Below, piece by piece: positions 44,930 through 54,632 of a DNA stretch of 64,000 bases (positions are counted from its first letter, which is position 1; the number at the start of each line of letters is the position of its first letter). The position numbers and the translations under genes were made by a program. The DNA is from an uncultured Coriobacteriaceae bacterium (GTDB lineage: Bacteria; Actinomycetota; Coriobacteriia; Coriobacteriales; Eggerthellaceae). The stretch spans positions 6,687 through 70,686 of the forward strand of contig USAB01000001.1 of assembly GCA_900552585.1 (NCBI GenBank), given 5' to 3'. Below the pieces are notes generated by a model. The model was not told where the DNA came from and did not search any database. It worked only from the letters and a program-made list of their open reading frames with translations.

Positions 44930-45913
44930 CGATTTCGCTTCCTATCATGGTGCGAGGCATGCGGCGCACTGGGTTTCCCCACAAACGCCCTGGCATTCTT
45001 GGTGGTCTACGTGATTGCAGCCATCATGCTGAACGGGTCGATGGTGTTCTACGACGCGTTCCTGGTAGATGCCGCCACCGAAGATCGCTACGACGAAGCG
45101 TCCTCGAACGGCTGCGCTTGGGGCTACATCGGCTCGTGCGTGCCGTTCGTCATCTGCCTCGCCGTCATCTTCGGCGGGCCGGTCGTCGGTTTTTCCACCG
45201 CCATGGCCATGCGCATCGCCTTCATCATCACTGCCGCCTGGTGGGTGTTGTTCAGCATCCCGATCATACGCAACGTGCATCAAACGCACTATAAGGAACG
45301 CACTCCGCATATGGTCCGCGACACCTTTACCGGCCTAGGACATACGATGAAGAGCATCGCGCAGAATCGCCGGCTGCTGATGTTTATGCTGTCGTACTTC
45401 TTCTACATCGACGGCGTCCACACCATCATCAAGATGTCCACCAGCTACGGCAGCGATCTGGGCATCGCCTCGACCCAGCTAGTGCTCGCCCTGCTGGTGA
45501 CGCAGTTCGTGGCCTTCCCCGCCGCCATCGCCTTCGGGCGCCTGGCGAGCAAGCACGGCACGCGCCGCATGCTTCTGATTGCCGTCTTCGCATATTTCTG
45601 CATCACGCTGTTCGCCTCCTTCCTCCTGCGCAGCGCACTGGAATTCTGGGTACTGGCCATCTGCGTGGGACTGTTCCAGGGAGGCATCCAGGCGCTTTCG
45701 CGGTCTGAGTTCGGCAAGCTCATCGACAAGCAGCACGCCAACGAGTACTACGGCTTCTTCGACATCTTCGGGAAGTATGCGGCCGTCATGGGAACGTTCC
45801 TGGTCAGTCTATTCACCCAGATCACCGGCAACGCCTCGCTCGGCGTGCTCTCCATCGCGCTGTTGTTCATTGTGGGCTTCGCGCTGATGGTGCGCATGGG
45901 CCCGAGGGTGTAG
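44930..45913 (+). pseudogene. UMF1-family (Atg22-like) MFS transporter lacking its N-terminus
   Basis: The frame can be followed from about SWCEACGALGFP (44950) through VFYDAFLVDAA, FTGLGHTMKSIAQNR, YFFYIDGVHTIIKM and GIQALSRSEFGKLI to the stop at 45913. These are UMF1/Atg22-like motifs, but the first about 90-100 residues (three membrane segments and the usual YDxANSAF start) are absent and no ribosome binding site precedes the remaining frame. The upstream gene's terminator is directly before it. It is bracketed by inverted REP-like repeats. Confidence 0.75.
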
Positions 45914-45914
45914 T

Positions 45915-46033
45915 GCCTGACAAGCAAGGTGTGACAAGGTGTCTGTCCCCTTGTCACGCCTTCCCTTGTCACGCCTTGCCTTGTCACGCAAGTGACCTGT
46001 CGAATGTGACAAGTGACCTGTCCCCTTGTCACA
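45915..46033. repeat. Cluster of TTGTCAC/GTGACAA REP-like repeats
   Basis: Within 119 bp TTGTCAC occurs four times on the plus strand (45951, 45966, 45981, 46026), its complement occurs at 45931 and 46006, and AAGTGACCTGTC occurs twice (45990, 46011). GTGACAAGG/CCTTGTCAC arms can fold. The cluster looks like a REP/BIME array between convergent genes. Confidence 0.75.
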
Positions 46034-46044
46034 GGTTTTGCGAG

Positions 46045-47718
46045 CTATACGACCAGCAGATCGAGCATCTGCGGAAGGGTCTTCTTGCCGAATTCCACCT
46101 GCTCGGATCCATCCGGCCGGCCGACAACGACACACGGCACGCTCATGACGTCGTACCGATCCCGCAGTTCGGGATGCAAGGCCACATCGTAAACGCGCGC
46201 GGTGACCTGAGCGTTATCCGCCGCAATGCGTTGGGCAGACGTTACGGTCTCGGGGCACATGGTGCACGACAGGCCCACGATCACGCGGATGTCAATCGGA
46301 CCGGGCAGCGCAGAAATCGCCGCGCGGTCTTCATCCGCTATCGGCTGTCCCGGACCCGCCACGTTGTACAGCCCCAGCACGAAGCTGGTGAACTCGTGCC
46401 CGCCAGGAACGCCATGGAATTCGAGTCCCGAAGGCGCACCGTCCGCACGAAGCACCGCAACATAGGGAAGCTCTTCCTCGGGTTCCCCGGAAGCATCCGC
46501 CATAGAAACGCTCACCTTATCGGAAAGAGCGGCCATACCCTGGGCATACGCACGGAGCTCTTGCGATTTCTCCCCGTCATCAAGGTGCAGCTGCAGCTGC
46601 ACAGAAGTCGCCATACGCGAAAACACGGCATCCAGCTGCGCGCGCGTATCGGCATCGAAGAGCTCGCCGGCCGGCGCCTCGCGCATCTTCCGTGCCGCGT
46701 CGGAAACCGTATCCGCCTTGACCGGATCGGTCGATGCCGCTTGAACGCGCGTCGCCCTTTGCTCGCCCGCACGCCCGGTTCGATCCTGCGCCAACTTTAT
46801 ATAGCGCTCCATTTCCGTAGCCGTCGTGGCGGCTTCGCCCACCGCGGTTGCAACCTGCCGCAACGGCTTCACGCACACATCGCCCGCCGCAAACAGCCCG
46901 GGCGTTGCCGTTTGTCGATGAGCGTCCGTGATCACATACCCCTGTTCATCGATCTTCGCGAAATCGGATACCAGCTCCGTTGCCGGCGCATAGCCCACGA
47001 ACACGAACACGCCGATACCCTCGTCGGCATGGAAGCGATGCTCCTCGCCGGTCTCCGTATCGCGCCAATGAATTGTGCGAACGGTGTCGTCACCCTCCAC
47101 CGCCTCGACCTGGCTGTGATACCGCACGTCAATATGAGGATTCGACTTGACTCCTTCTGCCGTTGCCGCTGCGCATTTGAAGTCATCGCCGCGTACCAGC
47201 ACGGTCACATGACTGGCATATTTCGTCAGGAACACAGACTCCTCGGCCGCTGAGAAACCGCCGCCCACCACGAACACCTCGCGGCCGGCGAAGAACTCGC
47301 CGTCGCAGGTAGCGCAGTATGCCACGCCATGTCCTCGGAATTCGCGCTCTCCCGCAAACCCCACTTCGCGCGGATGCGCGCCGGTCGCCAGCAGCACGGA
47401 CAGCGTCTCGAAGGCACCACGGCTGGTCTTCACCTGCTTGATATCGCCCGCAACGTCAAGCGACGTTACCTCCGCCAGCAGGAATTCAGCTCCGAACGCC
47501 TCGGCCTGCCGACGCATGATGCCCGTAAGCTCGCGTCCGCTGGCGGAGAACACCCCCGGGTAATTCACCACGCTATCCGTAATGTTGATCTGCCCGCCGA
47601 ATTCATCTTGCTCCACCACCAGCACGCGGCACCGCGAACGGGCAAGGTACAACGCCGCCGTCAAACCCGCCGGGCCGCCGCCCACAATCACCGCATCGTA
47701 AAACCGGTCATTACTCAT
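46045..47718 (-). CDS. Thioredoxin-reductase-like flavoprotein with C-terminal AhpF-type thioredoxin-fold domains
   Basis: The 557-residue protein has a thioredoxin reductase N-terminal part: FAD motif IVGGGPAGLTAALYLA (about 11-26), redox CATC (about 135), a second dinucleotide motif FVVGGGFSAAEE (about 148), and GLFAAGDVCVKPLRQ (about 278). After a linker (about 325-345) comes a double thioredoxin-fold domain with CTMC (about 486) and SVPCVVVGRPDG, like the N-terminal domain of AhpF placed at the C-terminus. It would pass NAD(P)H electrons to the adjacent AhpC. GAGG five bases upstream supports the start. Confidence 0.9.
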   Translation of the reverse strand: MSNDRFYDAVIVGGGPAGLTAALYLARSRCRVLVVEQDEFGGQINITDSVVNYPGVFSASGRELTGIMRRQAEAFGAEFLLAEVTSLDVAGDIKQVKTSRGAFETLSVLLATGAHPREVGFAGEREFRGHGVAYCATCDGEFFAGREVFVVGGGFSAAEESVFLTKYASHVTVLVRGDDFKCAAATAEGVKSNPHIDVRYHSQVEAVEGDDTVRTIHWRDTETGEEHRFHADEGIGVFVFVGYAPATELVSDFAKIDEQGYVITDAHRQTATPGLFAAGDVCVKPLRQVATAVGEAATTATEMERYIKLAQDRTGRAGEQRATRVQAASTDPVKADTVSDAARKMREAPAGELFDADTRAQLDAVFSRMATSVQLQLHLDDGEKSQELRAYAQGMAALSDKVSVSMADASGEPEEELPYVAVLRADGAPSGLEFHGVPGGHEFTSFVLGLYNVAGPGQPIADEDRAAISALPGPIDIRVIVGLSCTMCPETVTSAQRIAADNAQVTARVYDVALHPELRDRYDVMSVPCVVVGRPDGSEQVEFGKKTLPQMLDLLVV

Positions 47719-47927
47719 AGTCGCCTCGTTTCCGCAACGGCGTGCCGCTGCTATGAGAAAGGCGGCCGGCTCCTTCCGGTGCCCGCCGCCTCCAATTGCA
47801 AATCATCTGTTTCGAATCCGCACCGCGGCTGCATTCCGCACCATGGCCGGGTCTGCGCATCGACCGGCACATGCCTCGGTTCACGCATGCCTCGGCCGAG
47901 ATTGCACAGCGTCGGATCCAGACTGCC

Positions 47928-48491
47928 TTACAGCTGGCCGACCAGATCCAGGCTGGGCTTCAGCGTCTCGGCACCCGGCTGCCACTTCGCGGGGCAGACC
48001 TGGTCGCCATGCTCGGCAACGAACTTCGCCGCGCGGACCAGACGCAGCAGCTCCTCTGCATTGCGGCCAATACCGCCAGCATTCACCTGGTACACCTGGA
48101 TGGTTCCCTGTGGGTCAACGATGAACGCACCGCGCTCCGCCTGGCCGGCGCCTTCGATCAGCACCTCGAAATCGCGTGCCAGCACGTGCGCCGGGTCCCC
48201 CAGCATGGGGTACTTGACCTTGGCGATGCGCTCGGATTCGTCATGCCACGCCTTGTGGACGAAATGGGTGTCGCAGGAAACGGAGTAGATTTCGCAGCCT
48301 TCGGCCTTGAACTCATCGTAATGGTCGGCCAAGTCCTCCAGCTCCGTCGGGCACACAAATGTGAAATCCGCAGGGTAGAAGAAGAACAGGGCCCATTTAC
48401 CCAGGACGTCCTGCTTCGTGACCGTCTTGAAATCGCCATTCTGATATGCATCAACGCTGAAATCGCCAATCTGTTTTCCGATAAGAGACAT
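47928..48491 (-). CDS. ahpC: Alkyl hydroperoxide reductase subunit C (2-Cys peroxiredoxin)
   Basis: The 187-residue peroxiredoxin has the peroxidatic Cys in PADFTFVCPTE (about 47) and the resolving Cys in GDQVCPAKWQPG (about 167). It reduces peroxides in the cytoplasm and is recharged by AhpF, whose variant is encoded 209 bases downstream. AAGGAG precedes the ATG at 48491. A PerR-type gene is divergent across an AT-rich gap, so peroxide control is very likely. Confidence 0.96.
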   Translation of the reverse strand: MSLIGKQIGDFSVDAYQNGDFKTVTKQDVLGKWALFFFYPADFTFVCPTELEDLADHYDEFKAEGCEIYSVSCDTHFVHKAWHDESERIAKVKYPMLGDPAHVLARDFEVLIEGAGQAERGAFIVDPQGTIQVYQVNAGGIGRNAEELLRLVRAAKFVAEHGDQVCPAKWQPGAETLKPSLDLVGQL

Positions 48492-48509
48492 CTTGTGCTC
48501 CTTCCGATT

Positions 48510-48556
48510 ACGTTTCTTATTAGTAACTGTTATCATTAATACTCTAATAGTACCGA
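48510..48556. promoter_or_regulatory. AT-rich ahpC/perR control region
   Basis: This AT island in an otherwise GC-rich sequence contains TTATTAG and CTAATAG arms around ATCATTAATA. Partial resemblance to a PerR box (TTATAAT-type arms) and its place upstream of ahpC make it the probable promoter and PerR site; no exact consensus is present. Confidence 0.5.
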
Positions 48557-48658
48557 TTGTCAAGAAGAAATATCGGAAATGATGAAAGTCTGCCGAACCT
48601 CGTTTACAATGACGAAAAGTTTTACGAACGAACCGCGTTCGCAGAGATAGGAGGGAAA

Positions 48659-49105
48659 ATGGAAACGACAAAGAACAGCCAAGCACCGCGAAGGAGGAAC
48701 ACGCGCCAACGCGGATTGGTGCTTTCCTCGGTTGAGAACCGCTATGACCATCCCTCTGCAGACGACGTATATGAAGACGTGCGGAAAGACGATCCTCATA
48801 TCAGCCGCGCCACGGTGTACAGGAACCTACACTTGTTGGCCGACTCCGGCATGATAATCTCCATCCATACGACCAGCGGCGAGCGCTTCGACCGGCGCGT
48901 CGACGACCACGCCCATATCATCTGCAAGGTCTGCGGCCGCGTCGAAGATGCTCCGGCGCCGACCCTTGACAACGTCGACCAAGCTGCGGCCAATGCCACT
49001 GGCTATACGGTGGAGGGACACGAGGTGCTCTTCTCCGGAGTCTGCCCCTCATGTCAACGCAATGAGAACCGAACGGGCCGCGCCTCGCAAGTCGAAGGCC
49101 GCTAA
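48659..49105 (+). CDS. perR: Fur-family peroxide regulator (PerR-like)
   Basis: The 148-residue protein has the Fur-family winged helix (SADDVYEDV, SRATVYRNLHLL at about 50-61), the metal-site segment HAHIICKVCGRVED (about 90-103) and the structural zinc Cys pair VCPSC (about 132). PerR versus Fur is argued by the divergent ahpC. AGGAGGG four to five bases upstream fixes the start at 48659. Confidence 0.88.
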   Translation: METTKNSQAPRRRNTRQRGLVLSSVENRYDHPSADDVYEDVRKDDPHISRATVYRNLHLLADSGMIISIHTTSGERFDRRVDDHAHIICKVCGRVEDAPAPTLDNVDQAAANATGYTVEGHEVLFSGVCPSCQRNENRTGRASQVEGR

Positions 49106-49340
49106 ACTAGAGCCGCCGCACCTTCCGTTGGCGTCTGCGCCGCAGACCGCGCCGGCTTAGGCCCGGACGCACGAAAACATCGTCGTTGACGCATTCCCTT
49201 GACATCGGCCGGCGCCAACCTGCTATCAGATCGCACCACCCGTAAGCCCGCAATCCAACTGGCCGTACGCCGCCTACACCCAGGCATGTGCTACCCTTTG
49301 CCCACTTGATACTAATGCGCGGGCAAGCGAAGGAGTTGCA

Positions 49341-49919
49341 ATGAAAGCGCTGGAAGATCGCATTCTCCAAGACGGCGTGGTGAAAGACGGACAGGTATTG
49401 AAAGTGGATTCGTTCATCAACCACCAGATGGATGTGCAGCTGTTCAAACAGATGGCCCAACAATGGAAATCAGATTTCGCCGATGCACCCATCAACAAGA
49501 TCATGACCATCGAGGCATCGGGCATCGGCATCGCCGCCATCGTCGCGGCGGAATTCGGCCTGCCCGCGGTCTTCGCAAAGAAGAGCCAATCCATCAACCT
49601 GGACGGTTCGGTATACACCACGAAAATCCATTCGTTCACCCATCAGCGCGACTACGACGTAATCGTGTCGAAAAAGTACATCGGCCCCGGCGACCACGTG
49701 CTTATCGTCGATGACTTCCTGGCAAACGGCTGCGCGGTAAACGGCCTGATCGAGCTTTGCGAAGCAGCCGGTGCAACCGTGGAGGGCGTGGGCATTGCGG
49801 TTGAGAAGGGCTTCCAGCCCGGCGGCGCCGAGCTGCGCGGACGCGGATACCGCGTGGACTCGCTGGCCATTGTGGAATCTATGAATGCCGAAACGGGCGA
49901 GATCGAGTTCCGCTCATGA
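49341..49919 (+). CDS. xpt: Xanthine phosphoribosyltransferase
   Basis: The 192-residue protein matches Xpt in length. It has [22 protein letters not shown] at the start (first 22 residues, described by position), [13 protein letters not shown], and the PRPP loop [11 protein letters not shown] (about 125-135). It converts xanthine and PRPP to XMP for purine salvage. GAAGGAG precedes the ATG. Its stop overlaps the start of the NCS2 permease (ATGA). The 235 bp upstream hold TTGACA at 49199 and no recognisable guanine riboswitch. Confidence 0.95.
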   Translation: MKALEDRILQDGVVKDGQVLKVDSFINHQMDVQLFKQMAQQWKSDFADAPINKIMTIEASGIGIAAIVAAEFGLPAVFAKKSQSINLDGSVYTTKIHSFTHQRDYDVIVSKKYIGPGDHVLIVDDFLANGCAVNGLIELCEAAGATVEGVGIAVEKGFQPGGAELRGRGYRVDSLAIVESMNAETGEIEFRS

Positions 49920-51379
49920 TTCGCCTGGGCAATCGCAGCAAGAAGGAAACAGCTGCGCAAGATACGGCCGCATCGTGCGCAGGCGCTTCAGGCACGGGTG
50001 CTTCGGAGAAGGCACGGATAGCTGCCGAACTGGCCTCGTTCGACGGAAAGGTGTCTTGGGCGCGCGCCCTGCCCTACGGCATCCAGCACGTGCTGGCCAT
50101 GTTCGTCGCCAATCTGGCGCCTATCACCATCGTTGCGGCGGCAGCGGGGTTCGGTGACGCGGAAACCGCCATGCTCGTACAGAACGCAATGGTGGTTGCG
50201 GCAATCGGCACGCTCATCCAGCTATTCGGCGTATGGAAGGTGGGCAGTCGGCTGCCTATTGTGATGGGCGTAAGCTTCACATTCGTCACCGTGCTCTGCG
50301 GCATTGCCGCCACCTATGGCTACCCCACAGTGATCGGCGCCGTCATCGCCGGCGGCATTGTCGAGGGCATTCTGGGCTTGTTCGCGAAATACTGGATTCA
50401 CTTCATCAAGCCCATCGTATCCGGCGTGGTGGTGACGGCTATCGGCTTCTCGCTGCTGCCCGTGGGTGCCGCCTCATTCGCAGGAGGCACGGGCGCAGCC
50501 GATTTCGCCTCGCCCGAAAACTTGTTCCTGGGCACGCTGTCATTGGTAGCCTGCCTGGTATTCCAGGCGCTGGCGAAGGGCCCCGCAAAGCAACTTTCCG
50601 TCCTGTTCGGCCTGGCAGTGGGCTATTTGGTGGCCCTGGCAATGGGACGGGTGGATTTCGCGGCGTTTGCCAACCTGCAGGTGGTGTCGTTACCCACCTT
50701 CATGCCGTTCACGCCCGAGTTCAACATTGGCGCCATTGTGTCGGTAGTGTTGTTGTACCTGGTCAGCGCCGCTGAGACTATTGGCGATACGGGAGCTATT
50801 GCGCAGGTGGGCTTCAACCGCACACCCAGCGAGCGCGAATATCAGGGCTCGATTGCGGCCGACGGCTTCACCAGCTCGATTGCCGGCTTGTTCGGCTGCA
50901 CGCCACTGACCTCGTTCGCCCAGAATATCGGCCTGATTGCCATGACCCACGTCATCAACCGCCGAGCCATTGCCTGCGGCGCAGGCATCTTGCTGCTGGG
51001 CGGGTTCGTTCCCGCCATCAGCGCAGTGTTCGGCAGCCTGCCCGATGCGGTGCTGGGCGGATGCACGATCATGATGTTCGGCAGCATTGTAGTGTCGGGA
51101 TTCCAGATGATCGCCAACGCGGGGTTCTCGCAGCGCAATATCACCATTGCCGCCACATCGCTGGCAGTGGGAATCGGATTTTCCCAGGTAAGCGATATCT
51201 TCGTGAATGCGCCCTCTATGGTGCAGAGCGTTTTCGCCGGCAACAGCGTGGCTATGGTATTCCTTGTGGCGATAGTGATGGCCAACGTACTTCCCGCAGG
51301 CGCAAAGGTGCGCGGACCCCTGGTTGTAGACGACAACCGAAAGGAAACGCCCGGCGAAGGCGAAGGCGCGCGCTCGTAA
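49916..51379 (+). CDS. NCS2-family xanthine/uracil permease
   Basis: The 487-residue transporter has about 12-14 membrane segments and NCS2 motifs: [14 protein letters not shown] (about 57-70), [28 protein letters not shown] (about 280) and [14 protein letters not shown] (about 325). Coupling with xpt by a 4-base overlap points to xanthine or guanine uptake (PbuX-like) rather than uracil. A hydrophilic N-terminal tail of about 40 residues precedes the membrane part. Confidence 0.93.
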   Translation: MIRLGNRSKKETAAQDTAASCAGASGTGASEKARIAAELASFDGKVSWARALPYGIQHVLAMFVANLAPITIVAAAAGFGDAETAMLVQNAMVVAAIGTLIQLFGVWKVGSRLPIVMGVSFTFVTVLCGIAATYGYPTVIGAVIAGGIVEGILGLFAKYWIHFIKPIVSGVVVTAIGFSLLPVGAASFAGGTGAADFASPENLFLGTLSLVACLVFQALAKGPAKQLSVLFGLAVGYLVALAMGRVDFAAFANLQVVSLPTFMPFTPEFNIGAIVSVVLLYLVSAAETIGDTGAIAQVGFNRTPSEREYQGSIAADGFTSSIAGLFGCTPLTSFAQNIGLIAMTHVINRRAIACGAGILLLGGFVPAISAVFGSLPDAVLGGCTIMMFGSIVVSGFQMIANAGFSQRNITIAATSLAVGIGFSQVSDIFVNAPSMVQSVFAGNSVAMVFLVAIVMANVLPAGAKVRGPLVVDDNRKETPGEGEGARS

Positions 51380-51458
51380 CCCGTCAAAACAGGAGCAGCC
51401 GCCGGACTCCGTCCGGATTGCGGGAGGAGGCGGGCGGAGCCGATCGATCGAGAAAGAT

Positions 51459-51701
51459 CTATCTTCTGCTGCGCCCCTTGTTGATGTTCATCTCGTAGAT
51501 ACCGTTATCTACATCGAACCTACGCGCCTTTCTCAAGACATACCACCATGCGCCATAGCCGGCGATGGCAAAAGCAACGATTGGTACCGGATTCCAAAAC
51601 ACGAGTACGATCGCCATTAGAACGACGGTAACCACCGGGTTGATAATCATTGCGGCGATTCGATAGTGGTTTTGCGGCTTCGGCTTATTTGCTTTGCCCA
51701 T
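51459..51701 (-). CDS. Small two-helix membrane protein
   Basis: The 80-residue product has a basic N-terminus (MGKANKPKPQNHYR), two hydrophobic segments (IINPVVTVVLMAIVLVFW and VPIVAFAIAGYGAWWYVL) and a basic tail (NINKGRSRR). GGAGGG five bases before the ATG at 51701 supports it. Function unknown; it converges with the xanthine permease. Confidence 0.65.
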   Translation of the reverse strand: MGKANKPKPQNHYRIAAMIINPVVTVVLMAIVLVFWNPVPIVAFAIAGYGAWWYVLRKARRFDVDNGIYEMNINKGRSRR

Positions 51702-52092
51702 TGGAACCCTCCGTCCGTTTTCTCTGACCTTGTCCACATGCTAGCAAACGAAGGCTGGCTCCCCGCCTTGGGAAGCCAGCTTATTATTTGCGCGATAAGT
51801 CAAGGAGTTCCGACTGCACACTTGACAGAGCATTTTGCAACCCTCTGACCTGGGTTGATACGATTATTTAATTGTTGATGGCTAGATAAAACGAATTAAT
51901 TTCACAAATTATACGACGCGGTGGTTTCATTGACACAACGAAGCCGCCGCTCGGGTGGCGGCCTTTCATTACCGGGCAAGCACCCGCTGACTCGGCCGTG
52001 AAAGGCCACCGGACAATGAAGGCGCAAACGCGCCAATAGCATCGGGGTCCGAAGCCGACGGCTCAAGCAGTCGAGGAGTGGAAGGAGTTGTC
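51702..52092. other. 391-bp divergent region with structured leader
   Basis: Left part: a GCTGGCT/AGCCAGC hairpin (51754-51780) followed by TTATTATTT. Middle: an AT-rich stretch (51830-51912) likely to hold the promoter. Right: about 190 bp of dense, partly alternative stem-loops leading into the OFA carrier gene. Confidence 0.5.
51943..52034 (+). promoter_or_regulatory. Possible attenuator or riboswitch-like leader
   Basis: A GCCGCC/GGCGGC hairpin (51943-51948 with 51957-51962) followed by CTTTCATT resembles a terminator. GGCCTTTCA (51960-51968), which overlaps its right arm, can instead pair with TGAAAGGCC (51999-52007). A third option pairs TTCATT and CCGG (51965-51975) with CCGG and AATGAA (52009-52020). 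A GGCGC-AAAC-GCGCC hairpin follows. The folds exclude one another, as in attenuation. It matches no riboswitch class I recognise. Confidence 0.45.
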
Positions 52093-53529
52093 ATGAACGA
52101 GAGTGTTGCTTCGGCAAACAAGAAGTCGGAAATCGAGCGTCAGAAACTTACCGGCAGGCATGTCATGATTCTGATCACCTGCATGCTCGGCATTCTAGGT
52201 CCGACGGCAATCATCTACACGGCAGCAGGCTTATGCTACCGCCCCGTCGCCCAGGCAATGGGGGTTCAGGTTTCGGACGTGTCCCTCTACATCACCATGG
52301 TGTATTTGGCAAACCTGATTTTCGCCGTCCCCGCTGGCGTCATTTTCGATAAGTTCAACGTAAAAATCGTCGCCGCAATTTGTTCGTGCATGGTAGGAAT
52401 CCCGTATTTCTGCATGTCGATGTATACCGCCATCTGGATGTGGTGGGTAGCGGGCATCATCATCGGTGCTGGCTTGGTCTTGGTCGAATTCATCCTAACA
52501 GCAGGCATCCTGGGCAAATGGTTCCATACAAAGTATGGTTTCGTCATTGGCCTCTGCTTCGCCATGACCGGTGTCGGCGGCGTGATCTTTAACCTCTGGG
52601 GCCAGTTCATTCTGGGTGCCGACTTGTCCGGATGGCGAACCTTGTACCAGACCTTCGGCATCGTGATTCTCCTGACTAGCGTCCCATTCCAGCTGCTCTT
52701 CCTGAAGCGCACCCCTCAGGAATGCGGTCTGCTGCCCTATGGTATGCCGCTCAATGGATTGTCTGATGAAGACGAGGACGAGGATCCGTCCGCACAGGCT
52801 GGATACATGTTCAAAGATTGTCTGAAGCTCCCCTTCTTCTGGGTAGTGCTTCTTGCAGGCGGCTTGATCAACACGGTTACCACCATGTCTCAGCTCTTTA
52901 CCACCTATGTCCAGTGGCTCGGCCACGATGGCTGGGGCGGCATGGCGATTGTCGGTTTGCTGCTGCTCTCTGGCACGTTGGAGTCTTTCGCATCCGCCGG
53001 ACAGGGCCTTGGCAAGATCATTATCGGCGCCGTAGAGTCCTGGAATTTGAAGGCAGCACTCTCCCTTGGCTGCGCAGGCGGCATCATCGGTCTGTGCATC
53101 ATCTGGTTCATGCCACTCAACCTTGGAGAAGGCGGTATCTGGCCGATGTTCTTCGGCGGTGCAATCTACGGCCTATGCTATGCGCTCTCAACAGCGATGC
53201 TCCCCTTCTTGACGCGCGAAATCTTCGGCTCGAAAGACTACGACCGAATTTACTCCTGGATCATCGCAGTGTTCAACGGCATTGGCGCCATTGGAGCAAC
53301 CGGCTGGGCGGTTGTTGAGCAATCCCTTGGTTGGAGTGCATTCTTCATCGGAGGCATGTTGGACATCGCTTTGCTCTACGCGCTCTTCATGTACGTCATC
53401 GTCGCTGGCCAGAAGAAGAGACTGGAAACTTGGTACACGCCCGAAATTGAGTTTTCTTCTACCGGCAGAATCAAGGATCCCGAGCGCAGGCGTCAATTCG
53501 AGGAGCAAACAGGCAAAAATATTGCTTAG
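52093..53529 (+). CDS. OFA-type MFS carrier
   Basis: The 478-residue protein has 12 predicted membrane segments. OFA-like features include VPAGVIFDKFNVKIV (motif A, about 77-91), GIIIGAGLVLVEF and FLKRTPQECGLLPYG before an acidic central loop (DEDEDEDPSAQ). Relatives carry oxalate, formate, monocarboxylates or, in Eggerthellaceae, unknown organic acids. AAGGAG about seven bases upstream sets ATG at 52093. The neighbouring CoA-transferases suggest that it imports their acid substrate (inference). Confidence 0.87.
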   Translation: MNESVASANKKSEIERQKLTGRHVMILITCMLGILGPTAIIYTAAGLCYRPVAQAMGVQVSDVSLYITMVYLANLIFAVPAGVIFDKFNVKIVAAICSCMVGIPYFCMSMYTAIWMWWVAGIIIGAGLVLVEFILTAGILGKWFHTKYGFVIGLCFAMTGVGGVIFNLWGQFILGADLSGWRTLYQTFGIVILLTSVPFQLLFLKRTPQECGLLPYGMPLNGLSDEDEDEDPSAQAGYMFKDCLKLPFFWVVLLAGGLINTVTTMSQLFTTYVQWLGHDGWGGMAIVGLLLLSGTLESFASAGQGLGKIIIGAVESWNLKAALSLGCAGGIIGLCIIWFMPLNLGEGGIWPMFFGGAIYGLCYALSTAMLPFLTREIFGSKDYDRIYSWIIAVFNGIGAIGATGWAVVEQSLGWSAFFIGGMLDIALLYALFMYVIVAGQKKRLETWYTPEIEFSSTGRIKDPERRRQFEEQTGKNIA

Positions 53530-53552
53530 GTTTTGGAAAAAGGCCTAGCGCA

Positions 53553-53588
53553 AAACGGGGGAGCGCCTCATGCGCTCCCCCGTTTTTA
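53553..53588 (+). terminator. Terminator of the OFA carrier gene
   Basis: A perfect 14-bp stem (53553-53566 with 53572-53585), a 5-base loop and a T-run. Confidence 0.92.
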
Positions 53589-53638
53589 TCGCAGCATGAA
53601 GAAAGGCTAGAACAGGTGCCTTCTATATCTCCAAAACG

Positions 53639-54547
53639 TTAATTGTTCTTGATCGAATCGAAGTCGTAAGCGCTGAAACTGTTTACGAAACGCCTGAGCA
53701 ATGTGGCATTTTTCGGCATATTGGTACGGTGACTCAAATAGAATCGATGGAAATTCTCAGGCGCATCAAGAAGTGGAACGATAACCACTTTCGAAAACGA
53801 ATCAAGGAGCCACGAACGGCACACCAGCGCCACTTTCTTAGGTTGCGCATTAACCATGGAGCATAATGTGATTTCATCAGAATAGGCAAGCGTTACATCA
53901 AGGCCGCTTCCTTCGATAAGCTCTGCAACTTCCGGTCCTACCGGTCCCTCCATCTTATAGCTGATGACCTCGTGTCCGATAAGGTCTTTCAGATAGACCC
54001 CTTCCTCCTTCATCCGAGCAAGGGGATTACTCTCATCGACAACGACTGCAAGCGATTGGGACCAACAGGGAATCTGGACAAGAGCATCGTCTTTGCCCAT
54101 CGTTCCCGCCAAAACCACGTCGATGCCACCCTTCTTCAAAGACTCGAGCAATTCAGGCGTGGTCCCCTGTTTGATCATGTAATGGGGTTTCTCCCTCGAG
54201 TCCATCCAGAATTTCCGCAGGATAGATGACCAGAGAAGGCTTTGTGCGCTGAATACGATGCCAATCCGCAGCATGGAATTCCGCTCGCTCGAACGCTGCT
54301 TGATGGAATCGACATGCTCATCGAGAATCTGCAAAACTTGATTTACGCACTTACAAAATTCCTCCCCATCCTCAGTGAATTCGACCGGATGGCGCTTCCT
54401 GCTCACCAGCGTCGTCCCAAGCTCTTTTTCCAAGTTGGAAACAGCTACGCTCAGCGTTGGTTGCGTAATGAACATCCTGTCGGCCGCCTCTTGATAGCTA
54501 AGCGTTTCCGATAGAGCTTTGTAATAGTAGAGTTGCGAGAGATTCAT
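53639..54547 (-). CDS. LysR-family regulator
   Basis: The 302-residue protein begins MNLSQLYYYKALSETLSYQ and has the LysR HTH SYQEAADRMFITQPTLSVAV (about 17-36) and LEKELGTTLVSRK. The effector domain follows from about residue 90. LysR proteins usually regulate the divergent operon, here the two CoA-transferases. No strong ribosome binding site is visible at 54547. Codon use and higher AT in this gene and its flanks differ mildly from the surrounding DNA. Confidence 0.92.
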   Translation of the reverse strand: MNLSQLYYYKALSETLSYQEAADRMFITQPTLSVAVSNLEKELGTTLVSRKRHPVEFTEDGEEFCKCVNQVLQILDEHVDSIKQRSSERNSMLRIGIVFSAQSLLWSSILRKFWMDSREKPHYMIKQGTTPELLESLKKGGIDVVLAGTMGKDDALVQIPCWSQSLAVVVDESNPLARMKEEGVYLKDLIGHEVISYKMEGPVGPEVAELIEGSGLDVTLAYSDEITLCSMVNAQPKKVALVCRSWLLDSFSKVVIVPLLDAPENFHRFYLSHRTNMPKNATLLRRFVNSFSAYDFDSIKNN

Positions 54548-54632
54548 AAAGAGGCACCATCTTTCCCATAGAAACGCCCAAGTTCCATTGATTTTAATGC
54601 TTAATATCATGCCAACAATCCGAGATACGTTT

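Noticed and set aside
49106..49340. Guanine/xanthine riboswitch upstream of xpt
   Set aside because: The conserved core bases of the purine aptamer were not found in this leader.
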